Shown here piece by piece: positions 1 to 8,752 of a stretch of 64,000 nt of DNA; positions within the stretch are counted from its first letter, which is position 1, and each line of letters begins with the position of its first letter. The notes under the pieces are model-generated. The model saw only the letters and a list, made by a program, of their open reading frames with translations, was not told the DNA's origin and did not search any database. The stretch covers positions 44,265 through 108,264 of the forward strand of contig NZ_SRUO01000021.1 in assembly GCF_004791025.1 (NCBI RefSeq), given 5' to 3'. The stretch comes from Mesorhizobium sp. M4B.F.Ca.ET.203.01.1.1. Its GTDB lineage: Bacteria; Pseudomonadota; Alphaproteobacteria; Rhizobiales; Rhizobiaceae. The position numbers and the translations under genes were made by a program.

Positions 1-625
1 TGAAGATGATCACCATGGTCGCCGCGAGACCCGGCAAAAGCAGAGGCAAGGTTACGCGCCAGAAGCACTCGAAGCGGCTGCAGCCGTCGATGAGCGCGGC
101 CTCTTCGATCGACTGTGGAATCTCCTGGATAAAGACGCGCATCACCCAGACCACGAACGGCAGACCATTCAGCGTATAGACGGCGATCAACAGCCACGGC
201 GTGTCGAAGATGCCAAGTTGCTTGGCGATGATGAACAGCGGGATGACGCTGACCATGGGCGGCAACATGCGGATCGACAGGACTTCGAAGGCGATGAAGT
301 TCTTGTTCTTCACGTCAAATCGGGCCAGTCCGTAGGCGGCGAGCGTGCCTGCGATCATTGCAAACAGCGTGGCCAGGCAGACGATGAAGGCGCTGTTGAT
401 CAACGCATCCATCGCGTTGAGTTCGGTGAAAAGCTTGCGAAAGCTCTCCAGTGTCGGTGAAAATATCCATTTCGGCGGATAGGCCGATATGTCGACATCC
501 GACTTCAGCGAAGACAGCGTCATCCAGACGATCGGAAAGGCGAAGAAGGCGGTCGAGATCAGGGCCAGCAGATAGTAGCCGATACCGCTGAAGAGCGATC
601 CACGTGGCGCAGTCGAACTCGACAT
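1..625 (-). CDS. Sugar ABC transporter permease, MalG/UgpE type (3' end outside window)
   Basis: Inner-membrane permease of a carbohydrate ABC importer, probably pairing with the MalF-type permease encoded just upstream. The visible 208 codons are rich in hydrophobic segments. They include the cytoplasmic EAA loop that docks the ATPase (EEAALIDGCSRFECF, near residue 173). The start ATG at 623-625 shares one base with the stop of the upstream permease gene (TGATG), so the two are probably translationally coupled. The C-terminus runs off the window, so the ATPase gene may lie outside too. Family assignment is firm; the transported sugar is not visible. Confidence 0.92.
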   Translation of the reverse strand, partial: MSSSTAPRGSLFSGIGYYLLALISTAFFAFPIVWMTLSSLKSDVDISAYPPKWIFSPTLESFRKLFTELNAMDALINSAFIVCLATLFAMIAGTLAAYGLARFDVKNKNFIAFEVLSIRMLPPMVSVIPLFIIAKQLGIFDTPWLLIAVYTLNGLPFVVWVMRVFIQEIPQSIEEAALIDGCSRFECFWRVTLPLLLPGLAATMVIIF

Positions 626-1563
626 CAGCGTGCCTCCTTTTCGTTCACCATGCGCATGAAGCCGGTATACTTCACGAAGATCAGAACCACGGTCAGGATG
701 ATCAGCAGCGTGATCCAGGACAGCGCGGCGCCGTATCCGAGATTGAAGAAACGGAAATTCACGCGCGCCAGATAGACGCTGAGCAGATCGGTGGCGAAGT
801 CGGGGCCGCCTCGGGTGATGATGTAGACGGTGTCGTAGGTTCGGATGGCGTCGACGATCCGCAGCAGGCTGGCGATGACAATCACCGGCCTGAGCATCGG
901 CAGAGTAACCATGAAGAATGTCTGAATGGGGGATGCGCCGTCGATCGCCGCGGCCTCGAAGGGACTCTTCGGCAGCGCTGACAGGCCGGCAAAGATGATG
1001 AGGAACATAAACGGCGTCCACTGCCAGACATCGACAAGCACCATCGAAGCCATGGCGCTGGCTTTCTCGCCGGCCCAAGGCTGGGGCGGGATGCCCGCGA
1101 GGCTGAGCACGTAGTTGAGCACGCCGAGATCGGGCATCATCATGATGCGCCAGGTGATGCCGACCGCGATCGGCGTGATCAGCATCGGCACGATGATGAT
1201 GGTCCTGAGAACGGTGAAACCCCTGAGCCTGAGGTTGAAAAGCAGGGCGAGCAGAATCGCGAAGGTAAGGGACAGTCCGACCGAGAGCACCGTGAACAGC
1301 AGCGTCAGCAGGATTGAATGCAGGAACTGGGCGTCCGCGAGCGCATCCGCATAGTTGCCGAGACCGACAAATCCCTGGAACTTGTCCGGATCCGCCGGCC
1401 TATAGCCGGTGATGCTCATGTACAGTGAGTGGAGGAGTGGAAACAGACCGACGACAGTCATGATGATCATGGTCGGCGCAAGCAGGATCATGCCCGTGTA
1501 GCGCTCTCCGGCGCGCTGCGCGCGGTCGCTTGCGATTGGCAAACTCTCTATGCTGGCTGTCAT
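625..1563 (-). CDS. Sugar ABC transporter permease, MalF/UgpA type
   Basis: Inner-membrane permease of 312 aa, partner of the MalG-type permease that follows. It has the usual MalF layout: a first membrane helix soon after the N-terminus (MILLAPTMIIMTVV), a periplasmic stretch, then the binding-protein-dependent transport domain with an EAA loop (FEAAAIDGASPIQTFF). I chose the ATG at 1561-1563, preceded by an AGCAGGGAACC ribosome site. The longer reading from 1695 would run into the end of the solute-binding-protein gene. Gene order is binding protein, MalF-like, MalG-like, all on the minus strand and probably one transcript. Confidence 0.93.
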   Translation of the reverse strand: MTASIESLPIASDRAQRAGERYTGMILLAPTMIIMTVVGLFPLLHSLYMSITGYRPADPDKFQGFVGLGNYADALADAQFLHSILLTLLFTVLSVGLSLTFAILLALLFNLRLRGFTVLRTIIIVPMLITPIAVGITWRIMMMPDLGVLNYVLSLAGIPPQPWAGEKASAMASMVLVDVWQWTPFMFLIIFAGLSALPKSPFEAAAIDGASPIQTFFMVTLPMLRPVIVIASLLRIVDAIRTYDTVYIITRGGPDFATDLLSVYLARVNFRFFNLGYGAALSWITLLIILTVVLIFVKYTGFMRMVNEKEAR

Positions 1564-1625
1564 GGTTCCCTGCTCTCCAGGGCGCACGCGGGCATAGGCT
1601 CGCGGCGCGTTCCTGTTCAACGACG

Positions 1626-1651
1626 GTCGGATATCCCGACGCACCGGTGCG
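1626..1651 (-). other. Two small adjacent inverted repeats between binding-protein and permease genes
   Basis: In the 94-base gap after the binding-protein gene there are two adjoining dyads: GTCGG-ATATC-CCGAC (1626-1640) and the palindrome CGCACCGGTGCG (1640-1651). Stems are only 5 bp, so RNA folding would be modest. They are listed because stronger intercistronic hairpins follow other binding-protein genes in this window. Confidence 0.3.
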
Positions 1652-1657
1652 GCGACT

Positions 1658-2959
1658 TCAGCCCTTGATGAGCTTTGCCACTCGATCAACGGCATCGACC
1701 ATGGCGGTCTTGGGCGTCTTTCGCCCGGTCACGCCCGCGAGGACCTCCTCGTAGATCGCCCGCTGCACTTCCACCGCGTTGGTGAGGCGGTACGGCGGGA
1801 TAGCGATCGGTTGCGTGCCGCGGGTCTTGAAATCCTCAAAGACGTGAAGTCCGGGGATCTTCTTGATCATCTCGGGATTGTCCAGATCCGGCTTGTAGCA
1901 AATCGACGTTTCGCCAGCTTCCGAGAAATATTTGTAGCCACCATCGGCAAGCCAGGCCAGGAACTTGTAGCCTTCGGCCTGTTTCTTGCTCGAGGCATTC
2001 AACACCACGGTCCAGCCGCCAATCATCGACTGCTGGAACTTCTCCGTGGGCGCCACGGCGTAACCGAACTTGCCGGCGTGCGGTCCACTCTCAATTCCGG
2101 AGAGCGCGTCCGACCAGGATATGATCATGGCTGCCGTGCCTTGGCCGATCGCCGACTGGCCTTCCGGATAGTCGAAGCCGGACACGCCCTGCGGGCAATA
2201 CTGCAAGACCTCCTTCAGCCGCTCGATGGCATGCTCGCCCTGCCGTTCCGAATTGAAGACGGGTTCGTTGGCATCGTTGAAACAACCGTCATCCGTGGGC
2301 GCAAGCTTCGTCATACCCATGACACGGGTCATCCAGTCGCCGGACATGTGGGCGTCCTGCCCTCCCAGACACAGCGTGTTTCCGGCCACATCCGAACTGT
2401 GCAGCTTCTTGGCGGCCGCGACATACTCGTCCCAGGTGACAGGCACCTTGTCGATGCCAGCCTTCTCGAACAGGTCCCGGCGATAGATGAATACTGGAAT
2501 TGTCATGGCGAGCGGCAGGCCGTAGTGCTTGCCCTGATAGATCGAGTACTGGAGCGATCCTTCGGTGACGTTCCCGTAGTTGATGTCGGGAAGGCCCGGC
2601 GTCGCAGCCTTGATGTCTTCCATCGTCGGCGCCCACTTATTGCGCTGCGGCTGGCGAACCCAGAGGCTGTCGGTGGTGATGATGTCGAACGTCTCGGAGC
2701 CCTGCGAGAGCTCGATCAGCATCTTTTCATAGTGCGACTCATAGGGATTGGACTCGCCGGTGATCTTTGCGCCCGTGTAGGCCTTCGCCACCTGGTCAGT
2801 CAGGGCCCCGGCCCACACCGAGTTGCTGTTGAGGATGTTGAGCGTCACCTCCTCCGCATAGGCCGACGAGGCGCGATACGCCGCCATCGCCGCGGCAAGA
2901 CCGGCGGAAGCCTTCAAAAAGTCGCGACGGGAAAAGGGCAGTCTGATCGGGTCGGTCAC
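1658..2959 (-). CDS. Sugar ABC transporter solute-binding protein (Tat-exported)
   Basis: Periplasmic binding protein of about 433 aa, family-1 (MalE/UgpB-like) type. The N-terminus carries a twin-arginine signal, SRRDFLKASAG followed by a hydrophobic stretch and SSAYAEE, so export is probably folded via Tat. The body has the family's usual features (LNILNSNSVW, ITTDSLWVRQPQRN, MIGGWTVVLNASSKK). I start it at the GTG at 2957-2959, seven bases after a strong AGGAGGAGC ribosome site. Upstream in-frame codons would place the operator region inside the gene. It is first in the importer operon and faces a divergent LacI-family regulator across two operator-like palindromes. The ligand is unknown. 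Confidence 0.93.
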   Translation of the reverse strand: MTDPIRLPFSRRDFLKASAGLAAAMAAYRASSAYAEEVTLNILNSNSVWAGALTDQVAKAYTGAKITGESNPYESHYEKMLIELSQGSETFDIITTDSLWVRQPQRNKWAPTMEDIKAATPGLPDINYGNVTEGSLQYSIYQGKHYGLPLAMTIPVFIYRRDLFEKAGIDKVPVTWDEYVAAAKKLHSSDVAGNTLCLGGQDAHMSGDWMTRVMGMTKLAPTDDGCFNDANEPVFNSERQGEHAIERLKEVLQYCPQGVSGFDYPEGQSAIGQGTAAMIISWSDALSGIESGPHAGKFGYAVAPTEKFQQSMIGGWTVVLNASSKKQAEGYKFLAWLADGGYKYFSEAGETSICYKPDLDNPEMIKKIPGLHVFEDFKTRGTQPIAIPPYRLTNAVEVQRAIYEEVLAGVTGRKTPKTAMVDAVDRVAKLIKG

Positions 2960-3019
2960 TTGTTGCTCCTCCTGTTTTGATGCAAGGCGAACCGAGTACG
3001 CCTTAGCGTTCCCAAATCG

Positions 3020-3033
3020 TGTAAACGTTTTCA
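3020..3033. promoter_or_regulatory. LacI-family operator-like palindrome, proximal to importer operon
   Basis: TGTAAACGTTTTCA is a near-perfect dyad around a central CG, the typical form of LacI/GalR-family operators. It sits 61 bases upstream of the binding-protein start. A second copy lies 59 bases away (centre to centre) towards the LacI gene. Confidence 0.72.
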
Positions 3034-3078
3034 TTTTCATGACCCAGCACCCCCTTGTCAAGCGCCAATCTTGAAATA

Positions 3079-3092
3079 TGAAAACGATTTCA
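3079..3092. promoter_or_regulatory. LacI-family operator-like palindrome, proximal to lacI-type gene
   Basis: TGAAAACGATTTCA is a dyad with the central CG of LacI-type sites, about 90 bases upstream of the regulator's start. With the site at 3020-3033 it brackets the divergent promoter region, an arrangement that would allow both autoregulation and operon control. Confidence 0.7.
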
Positions 3093-3179
3093 CCTGAAGC
3101 GCTTTATGACTTGTCAAGCCGGGCGAAGTCGAAGACAAAGGCTGAAGGTCGGTGAAACCAACGATCACGGTGGCGGCGT

Positions 3180-4250
3180 ATGCCCGGTAAAAAGACGAAA
3201 CAGTCAAAGCTCAAGAAACGAGCTGGCGTGTTCGATGTCGCCCGGGAGGCGGGCGTATCTGTCGCGACAGTGTCGAGAGCCTTCAACCTGCCCGATCTCG
3301 TCAGCGAGGATGTGCGCCGGCGTGTGCTGGCGATTTCGCAACGCCTCGGTTACGCCGCCAATCCTGCCGCCAAGGCGCTTCGGTCGCGTAAGACACACAT
3401 TGTCGGGGCCGCCATTCCCACCCTCGACTACGCTATCTTTGCAAAGATGATCAATCACTTCCAGGATACGTTCGCTCAGCATGGCTACATCACGATTGTC
3501 GCCACGACAGGTTTCGAGCACGCCAACGTGTTCGAGAAGGTCAAGACGCTGGTCGATCGCGGCGCCGAAGCGCTGCTGCTGGTTGGGGCGATAGAGGATC
3601 CGGCACTGGTGCGCTACCTGAAGGAGCCGCATATACCGGTCGTCACGACCTACTCGTATATCCCCGAAGAGATCGTGCCCTGTATCGGCTTTGACAACTA
3701 CGCCGCCACCCAGAGCGCGATGGAATACCTCGCGGATCTTGGCCACAGAAATTTTGCCATGATTGCTGGCAGCCCGAAGGGCAGCGATCGTCAGCGCACC
3801 AGAATTGCCGCCTACAAGGATTTCATAGGGGCGAGACAACTGGAGGGCGAGGAGAACATCATTATTCGCGACTTTACCATCCGCGACGGCGCCGAAGCGA
3901 TGCGCGCCCTGCTGGTCAAATATCCCGACACAACCGCACTGGTCTGCAATACCGACGTGGTTGCCTTCGGCGCCCTAAGCGAAAGCCGCCGGCTTGGGAT
4001 TCGCATTCCACAGGACATCTCCGTCGTGGGCTTCGACGACGCAGAGTATGCCGCACAGTTGGACCCTCCGCTGACGACGATTGCCGTGCCCGCCGAGGAA
4101 ATGGGACGCCTGAGCGCCGAGATGCTCCACATGTCGCTTTCCACAGGAGAGTCTCCTCGCTTTGTGCGGCTGGACTCTCAATTGATCGTGAGAAAATCGG
4201 CTTGCCCCCCGCGAGGCCTGAAGCAACTGCGCCTCGCCAGCGCCGTGTAG
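3180..4250 (+). CDS. LacI/GalR-family transcriptional regulator
   Basis: DNA-binding regulator of 356 aa, a normal length for the family. After a lysine-rich leader comes the helix-turn-helix and hinge (VFDVAREAGVSVATVSRAFN, then RLGYAANPAAKALRSRKTHIVG). A periplasmic-binding-protein-like effector domain follows, with the signature DISVVGFDDAEYAAQLDPPLTTI near the C-terminus. It is divergent from the Tat-exported binding protein, and two LacI-type palindromes lie between them, so it very probably represses that importer operon in response to the imported sugar or a derivative. The HAD phosphatase gene starts 18 bases downstream in the same direction. Confidence 0.95.
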   Translation: MPGKKTKQSKLKKRAGVFDVAREAGVSVATVSRAFNLPDLVSEDVRRRVLAISQRLGYAANPAAKALRSRKTHIVGAAIPTLDYAIFAKMINHFQDTFAQHGYITIVATTGFEHANVFEKVKTLVDRGAEALLLVGAIEDPALVRYLKEPHIPVVTTYSYIPEEIVPCIGFDNYAATQSAMEYLADLGHRNFAMIAGSPKGSDRQRTRIAAYKDFIGARQLEGEENIIIRDFTIRDGAEAMRALLVKYPDTTALVCNTDVVAFGALSESRRLGIRIPQDISVVGFDDAEYAAQLDPPLTTIAVPAEEMGRLSAEMLHMSLSTGESPRFVRLDSQLIVRKSACPPRGLKQLRLASAV

Positions 4251-4268
4251 ACCATTGCCGCTGCTGCC

Positions 4269-4961
4269 ATGGGAAACATCGCAATGAAGAGGCAAGGCGT
4301 GCCCCCTAAGACAGTTCTCCCGGCCCGCCCTTCGGCGATAATCTTCGATTTCGACGGCGTCATCTTGGATTCAGCCGAGATCAAGGCTCAGGCTTTTGCG
4401 GAGATCTATTCCGAGAAAGGCGAAGAATGGGCTGCTTTCATCCTGGATTATCAGCGCAAGCATGGAGGCGTATCTCGTCGAGAAAAGTTCAAACATTTTG
4501 ACAAAACGATGCTCGGCCAGGAACCGACCGAGGAGAGACTTTCTTTCCTGTCACAAAGGTTCACGGATATCGTTTTCAAGAAGGTACTTTCCGCACCTTT
4601 CATCCCCGGGGCCAGATCGCTGCTGGACGCCGCTCGCGGTCCCTCCCGGCTTTTTGTCGTCTCGGGTACGCCGCATGGAGAGTTGGTCGAGATCGTCCGA
4701 CAACGCGACCTGAACCCCTATTTCGAAATCGTCATCGGTGCGCCTACCAGAAAGCATGAGGCCTTCACCGGGATCCTTGCCTTGGGCCTTGCCCGGGAAA
4801 CGGTGGTGGCTGTCGGTGATTCCATCACCGAGTGTTCGGCGGCGATCGAACTGGGAATCCCGTTCCTCGGAATCCGCAACGGCCCGTCACCAACGAATTT
4901 CCCGGAAGGAGTCCTGTCCCTTCCCGACCTGACAGATGCTACCCGTCTGCTTGGATTTTGA
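4269..4961 (+). CDS. HAD-superfamily hydrolase (phosphoglycolate/sugar phosphatase-like)
   Basis: Cytoplasmic phosphatase of 230 aa. Motif I is IIFDFDGVILDS, with the nucleophile Asp27 and Asp29. A helical cap region follows, then motif II (FVVSGTPHGEL), the conserved Lys region (PTRKHEAFTGIL) and motif IV (VAVGDSITECSAA). Layout and size fit the phosphoglycolate-phosphatase/beta-phosphoglucomutase branch. It follows the LacI-type gene by 18 bases, so it probably acts on a phosphorylated intermediate of the sugar taken up by the divergent importer. An internal ATG at 4284 is an alternative start. The substrate cannot be read from sequence. Confidence 0.88.
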   Translation: MGNIAMKRQGVPPKTVLPARPSAIIFDFDGVILDSAEIKAQAFAEIYSEKGEEWAAFILDYQRKHGGVSRREKFKHFDKTMLGQEPTEERLSFLSQRFTDIVFKKVLSAPFIPGARSLLDAARGPSRLFVVSGTPHGELVEIVRQRDLNPYFEIVIGAPTRKHEAFTGILALGLARETVVAVGDSITECSAAIELGIPFLGIRNGPSPTNFPEGVLSLPDLTDATRLLGF

Positions 4962-5056
4962 AGTCCACTCAGTACGTCACTCCCCACTTTCATTGATATC
5001 GTGCTTGCCAACCCGGCTTTGTGGCTGCGAGTGCCTCACGCGGGGCCGTTTGCCCT

Positions 5057-5570
5057 TCAAGCCGAGACGGCGTTCGAGAGACCCGCAAACTCGGCGCTGT
5101 TGCCGAAGCAAGCATCCGTGGGCATTACCTTCGCGCCGGGCCGGCTGGCCAACAACGCACTGTGCATGCGATGGCGCGCGCGCCACAGGGCCGCCCCGCT
5201 CTCCTCTGGCCCAGCGAAACTCGCCTCCGCCCATTTCGGCGGATTTCGCCCCGACAGTGGCTATCTGTTCGGCAACAGCTTGGGGCGCGCCAGCGAATTC
5301 GAAAAACAAGGTAGGCCGTATTCATAATCGAGCTTGAAGTAGTCGACGCATGCCGGCATGGCGGGCTCGTCCATCAGCTCCGCTCGCGCAATCGGCAATG
5401 CAAGTTGAATAATTTGAGGCACCGTGGCGACCGCAGCCTTCAGCGAAGGATAGCCGCACACCGCGACGGTCTCTTCTGGGACGCCATGAACGCGGATGGT
5501 GAGTTGTGTGATTACGCCGAGAGTGCCTTCGGACCCGATGAAGAGCTTGGTCAGGTCGTAGCCGGTCGAT
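5057..5570 (-). pseudogene. Chimeric remnant: D-lactate dehydrogenase (FAD-oxidase) fragment joined to aspartase-like C-terminus
   Basis: Read on the minus strand, 5,570 to about 5,230 encodes GYDLTKLFIGSEGTLGVIT and later LFFEFAGAP, hallmarks of GlcD/DLD-type FAD-linked oxidases. A frameshift falls near 5,215. The reading then continues as ALWRARH and RPGAKVMPTDAC, still oxidase-like, before changing abruptly to FGNSAEFAGLSNAVSA and a stop at 5057-5059. That tail closely matches the end of the aspartase encoded at 12,467-13,876 (FGNSAEFIGLSDAP). The FAD-binding N-terminus is missing. This looks like decay plus a deletion that fused two unrelated genes. Confidence 0.75.
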
Positions 5571-5597
5571 TACGCGCCCCGTGCTAGCGGCTCTTTT

Positions 5598-5623
5598 GGC
5601 GCACTCCTTTCGGAAAGTGCGCC
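5598..5623. terminator. Inverted repeat, possible terminator or decay scar
   Basis: GGCGCACT (5598-5605) and AGTGCGCC (5616-5623) form a perfect 8-bp stem with a 10-base loop. A short T run precedes it on the plus strand, which would act as a poly-U tract only for minus-strand transcripts read the other way. It lies between the oxidase remnant and the GMC oxidoreductase gene. No gene was found in 5571-5770. Confidence 0.35.
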
Positions 5624-5770
5624 TCCTCCTTGTCAGCGCGGGTGTCCATTCAGTCAGAAACTGGAGGAGCGTCACTGCGGTCTGCGGAACCGTGTTGTGC
5701 GGTTTGGCAAAAGAGGGTCAGGCTTGCACCGCGTCGGCCTGACGCGCATCACACGCGTTAGCCAGGATCA

Positions 5771-7366
5771 TCAAAGATCGTTGCGGCTGCGGCGGAGGAA
5801 ATCGGCGGCGCGCTCGCCGACCATGATCGCTGGCGCATTGGTGTTGCCGGACGGCACGGTTGGCATGACGGAAGCGTCGGCGACGCGCAGCCCCGAAACG
5901 CCGTGGACACGCAATTGGCCGTCGACGACAGCCCTGGCGTCCTTGCCGATCCTGCACGTGCCGGTCGGATGCAATGCGCCTTGCGCCATTTCCTTGACGT
6001 AGTGGCGGTAGTCGTCCATCGATCGCATTTGCCGGCCAGGGTGCGTCTCGCGCCTGATTAGGGGCTCCAGCAGCGACTGGCTCATGATCTTCTGGCCGAG
6101 GCGCACGCCTTGGGCCATGGTGTCGAGATCATAGGGGTCCGACAGATAGTTCGGCTGGATGCGCGGAGGATCGACCGGGTCGGCCGAGCGCAGTTCGACG
6201 AAGCCGCGTGAGCGCGGCCGGATCTGGCAGGCGTTGAGTGTGCAGCCATAGCCGCTCTCTACTGGCGCGACGCCGTCCTCGACCCCCGAGCCGGCGAGGA
6301 AGGCGAACTGGATGTCGGGGTGCGGATCGTCTGAATTGACCCGCCAGAAGGCGCCGCCTTCGATGATGTTCGAGCAGACCGGACCTTTGCGGAAAAGCGC
6401 ATATTGCAGCCCCGCCCAAGCCTTCCAATGCAGCTTTTTGTACTTGTCGTAACCGTGTGGGCCGTTTAGCTCATAGATCAGATAGACATCCATGTGATCC
6501 TGGAGGCCCCGGCCAACGCCGGGCAGGTCATGAACCACCGGAATGCCCAGCTGGGCCAGATGCGCGGCCGGGCCAATCCCTGAGAGTTGCAGCAGCCGGG
6601 GCGAATTGATGGCGCCTGCCGACACGATCACCTCGCGTTCGGCCTTCGCCACGATGCGGACGCCGCCGCGCATATACTCAACGCCGACAGCCCGTTTGCC
6701 GTCAAAGAGGATGCGCAGGGCGCGGCTGCTGGTCTGTACGGAGAGATTGCGCCGCCTGCGCGCCGGTCTCAGGTAGCATACGGCCGCGCTGGCACGGCGG
6801 CCGTTGCGCAGCGTGAGCTGGTAGAGGCCCGAGCCCGCCTGCTCGCCACCGTTGAAGTCAGCGACATAGGGAATACCGGCCTGTTGGCAGGCCTGCAGCC
6901 AAGTCCTGGTCAACGGGCTGACATGCTCGGGACTGGATACGTGTTGAGGTCCGCCGCGCGCATGCGCTGGGCCTGCCAGCGTGTCGTTATCTTCCGCCTT
7001 CAAGAAGAACGGCAGCACATCTGCGTAGGACCATCCTTCGGCGCCGTTGGCTGCCCAGCCGTCATAGTCGGAGGGGATGCCGCGCACATAGAGCATGGCA
7101 TTGACCGATGAGCCGCCGCCCAGCACTCGCGCCTGCACCATGGTCGGCGGACGGGCTTTCGGGTTTCCGGCTGTGACTTCCTGCTCGAAGCGTTGCAGCA
7201 AATTGCCGGTCGCCGTCTTGTAGACCGTTGCAGGCAGATGGATCGCGATGTGTCGGTCTTCCGGGCCTTCTTCGAGAAGGAGCACGGATGTAGCGGGGTC
7301 TTCGGAAAGGCGTGAGGCGACGACGCATCCGGCCGAGCCGCCCCCGATCACGATGTAGTCGGGCAT
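5771..7366 (-). CDS. GMC-family FAD-dependent oxidoreductase (choline dehydrogenase-like)
   Basis: Flavoenzyme of 531 aa that should oxidise an alcohol or polyol. The N-terminal dinucleotide fold is YIVIGGGSAGCVVASRLSED. GMC signature 1 (RVLGGGSSVNAMLYVRG) and signature 2 (GAINSPRLLQLSGIGP) are present, and the C-terminal catalytic region has LHPTGTCRIG and SGNTNAPAIMVGE with its His/Asn pair. It lies 84 bases downstream of the polyamine-type binding-protein gene on the same strand, separated by a hairpin, so it probably oxidises the imported compound. A close paralogue of equal length lies at 40,341-41,936. Membership is firm; substrate unknown. Confidence 0.94.
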   Translation of the reverse strand: MPDYIVIGGGSAGCVVASRLSEDPATSVLLLEEGPEDRHIAIHLPATVYKTATGNLLQRFEQEVTAGNPKARPPTMVQARVLGGGSSVNAMLYVRGIPSDYDGWAANGAEGWSYADVLPFFLKAEDNDTLAGPAHARGGPQHVSSPEHVSPLTRTWLQACQQAGIPYVADFNGGEQAGSGLYQLTLRNGRRASAAVCYLRPARRRRNLSVQTSSRALRILFDGKRAVGVEYMRGGVRIVAKAEREVIVSAGAINSPRLLQLSGIGPAAHLAQLGIPVVHDLPGVGRGLQDHMDVYLIYELNGPHGYDKYKKLHWKAWAGLQYALFRKGPVCSNIIEGGAFWRVNSDDPHPDIQFAFLAGSGVEDGVAPVESGYGCTLNACQIRPRSRGFVELRSADPVDPPRIQPNYLSDPYDLDTMAQGVRLGQKIMSQSLLEPLIRRETHPGRQMRSMDDYRHYVKEMAQGALHPTGTCRIGKDARAVVDGQLRVHGVSGLRVADASVMPTVPSGNTNAPAIMVGERAADFLRRSRNDL

Positions 7367-7388
7367 CTGCTATCCGTTAAGAGACAGC

Positions 7389-7414
7389 GAGGCGGCGCAG
7401 GACGAGGCCGCCTC
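7389..7414 (-). other. Intercistronic hairpin downstream of binding-protein gene
   Basis: GAGGCGGC (7389-7396) and GCCGCCTC (7407-7414) form a perfect 8-bp stem with a 10-base loop. It lies between the stop of the PotD-like gene and the start of the GMC gene. No U-tract follows in the direction of transcription, so it fits an mRNA-stabilising or attenuating structure better than a terminator. Confidence 0.5.
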
Positions 7415-7450
7415 ACTATGCGGGCATAAGAGGAAAGAGCGAGGCGCCGG

Positions 7451-8596
7451 TCAGCCGGCGGCCTTGAATTCATTCCAAGCTGCGACCCAGTCGGCGTAAG
7501 TGGCGAACTGGGTCGACTCAAGCGGTGGAATGCCAAGCAGCGGTGACGACTTGAAGATGCCTTCGACGTCTGAATAGTCGAACAGCGCCTTGGTCTCCGG
7601 TGGCAAAAGGTCAACCGCCTTCGGCGATACCACGCCGGCGGCGTTGCGGGTGACGACTTTGGCCTGGATTTCCGGCGAAATCGCCATGTCGATGAAGGCG
7701 TAAGCGGCATCCTCGTTGTCGACCGACGGCGGCATGAACCAGGCATCACACCAGGTACCGGCGCCTTCCTTCGGGATCGTGTATTCGGTTTTGACACCCT
7801 GCTTGGCGGTTTCGACCGGGATGCCGGTCCAACCACAGAAGAGCGCGGCCACTTCGCCCGAAACGAACAGCGAAACGAGGTCTCCGTAGGTCAGGCTGAT
7901 GATTCGCGACTGGTCGCGGTACTTCTTGAGGTTTTCAAAGATGGCCTTCATCTCGTCGGGCGTGACATTCGGGAACTTGTCACCGAGGCCGGCCATACGG
8001 GCAGCGATAGGCCAAGTGGCGAGCGTATCATCGACGAAGGCGATCTTGCCCTTCAACTCGGGCTTGAGCAGGTCCTCGTAGGAGGTAGGCTTTTCCATCA
8101 GCGCCGGATTATAGACCAAAGCGTTGAGTCCCCATGCATAGGGCACGCCGTAGAGCTGGCCGTTTCGGAACCAGGTCGGCTTGTCGTAGAAGACGTCGAA
8201 GAGATTGTCCTTGTTGTAGTTCGACAGCTTGACCTTATCGAGCGGCTTGGCGATCTTCAAAACGTCGAGGTAGAGGTCGGCGTAGCCTTGGTTATACTCG
8301 GCGGCGTCGAAGGGCGGCGGGTTCGGCACGCTGAACTTTGTCGTCACGTCGTCCTGATTGCCCATGGCGCTGACCTGGACGTTGATGCCGTTCTTGGCAC
8401 GCCAGTCGGCGAGTTCATCTGTCAGCTCCCAGCCTTCCCAAGCCATAATCTGCAGGTCGCCGCTTGCGGCGCGCGCCGGGAAGGGCAGAAGCGGACCAAG
8501 CATTGCGCCGCCGGCCAGAGCCGTGGCGCCCTGAAGGAAGGAGCGGCGGCCTACCCTCGCCTGCAGGATCTCGCCTGTTGACCAAATTCGTCTCAT
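7451..8596 (-). CDS. Polyamine-type ABC transporter solute-binding protein (PotD/PotF-like, Tat-exported)
   Basis: Periplasmic binding protein of 381 aa. The signal is twin-arginine type (GRRSFLQGATALAGG, then ARAASG). The mature start LQIMAWEGWELTDELADW is typical of the spermidine/putrescine family. I start it at the ATG 8594-8596, preceded by AGGGGAACGAAG, rather than the longer reading from 8659. It follows the ATPase and two permeases of the same importer. The ligand may be a polyamine or, given the downstream GMC oxidoreductase, another small hydroxylated amine or compatible solute. Confidence 0.93.
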   Translation of the reverse strand: MRRIWSTGEILQARVGRRSFLQGATALAGGAMLGPLLPFPARAASGDLQIMAWEGWELTDELADWRAKNGINVQVSAMGNQDDVTTKFSVPNPPPFDAAEYNQGYADLYLDVLKIAKPLDKVKLSNYNKDNLFDVFYDKPTWFRNGQLYGVPYAWGLNALVYNPALMEKPTSYEDLLKPELKGKIAFVDDTLATWPIAARMAGLGDKFPNVTPDEMKAIFENLKKYRDQSRIISLTYGDLVSLFVSGEVAALFCGWTGIPVETAKQGVKTEYTIPKEGAGTWCDAWFMPPSVDNEDAAYAFIDMAISPEIQAKVVTRNAAGVVSPKAVDLLPPETKALFDYSDVEGIFKSSPLLGIPPLESTQFATYADWVAAWNEFKAAG

Positions 8597-8752
8597 CTTC
8601 GTTCCCCTTTTCGTGTTTCTTGGCTTGGAAAGTTTCCCGCTTCGCAGACGCTTCCACAATTTCGCATGATCGAAATTGCCGCCGCTTGACGACGCAAGCC
8701 GTGCGCCATCCTGCGAATGGTGGGCGGCCCTGCCTTCCTGGCGGCGGCTGGG

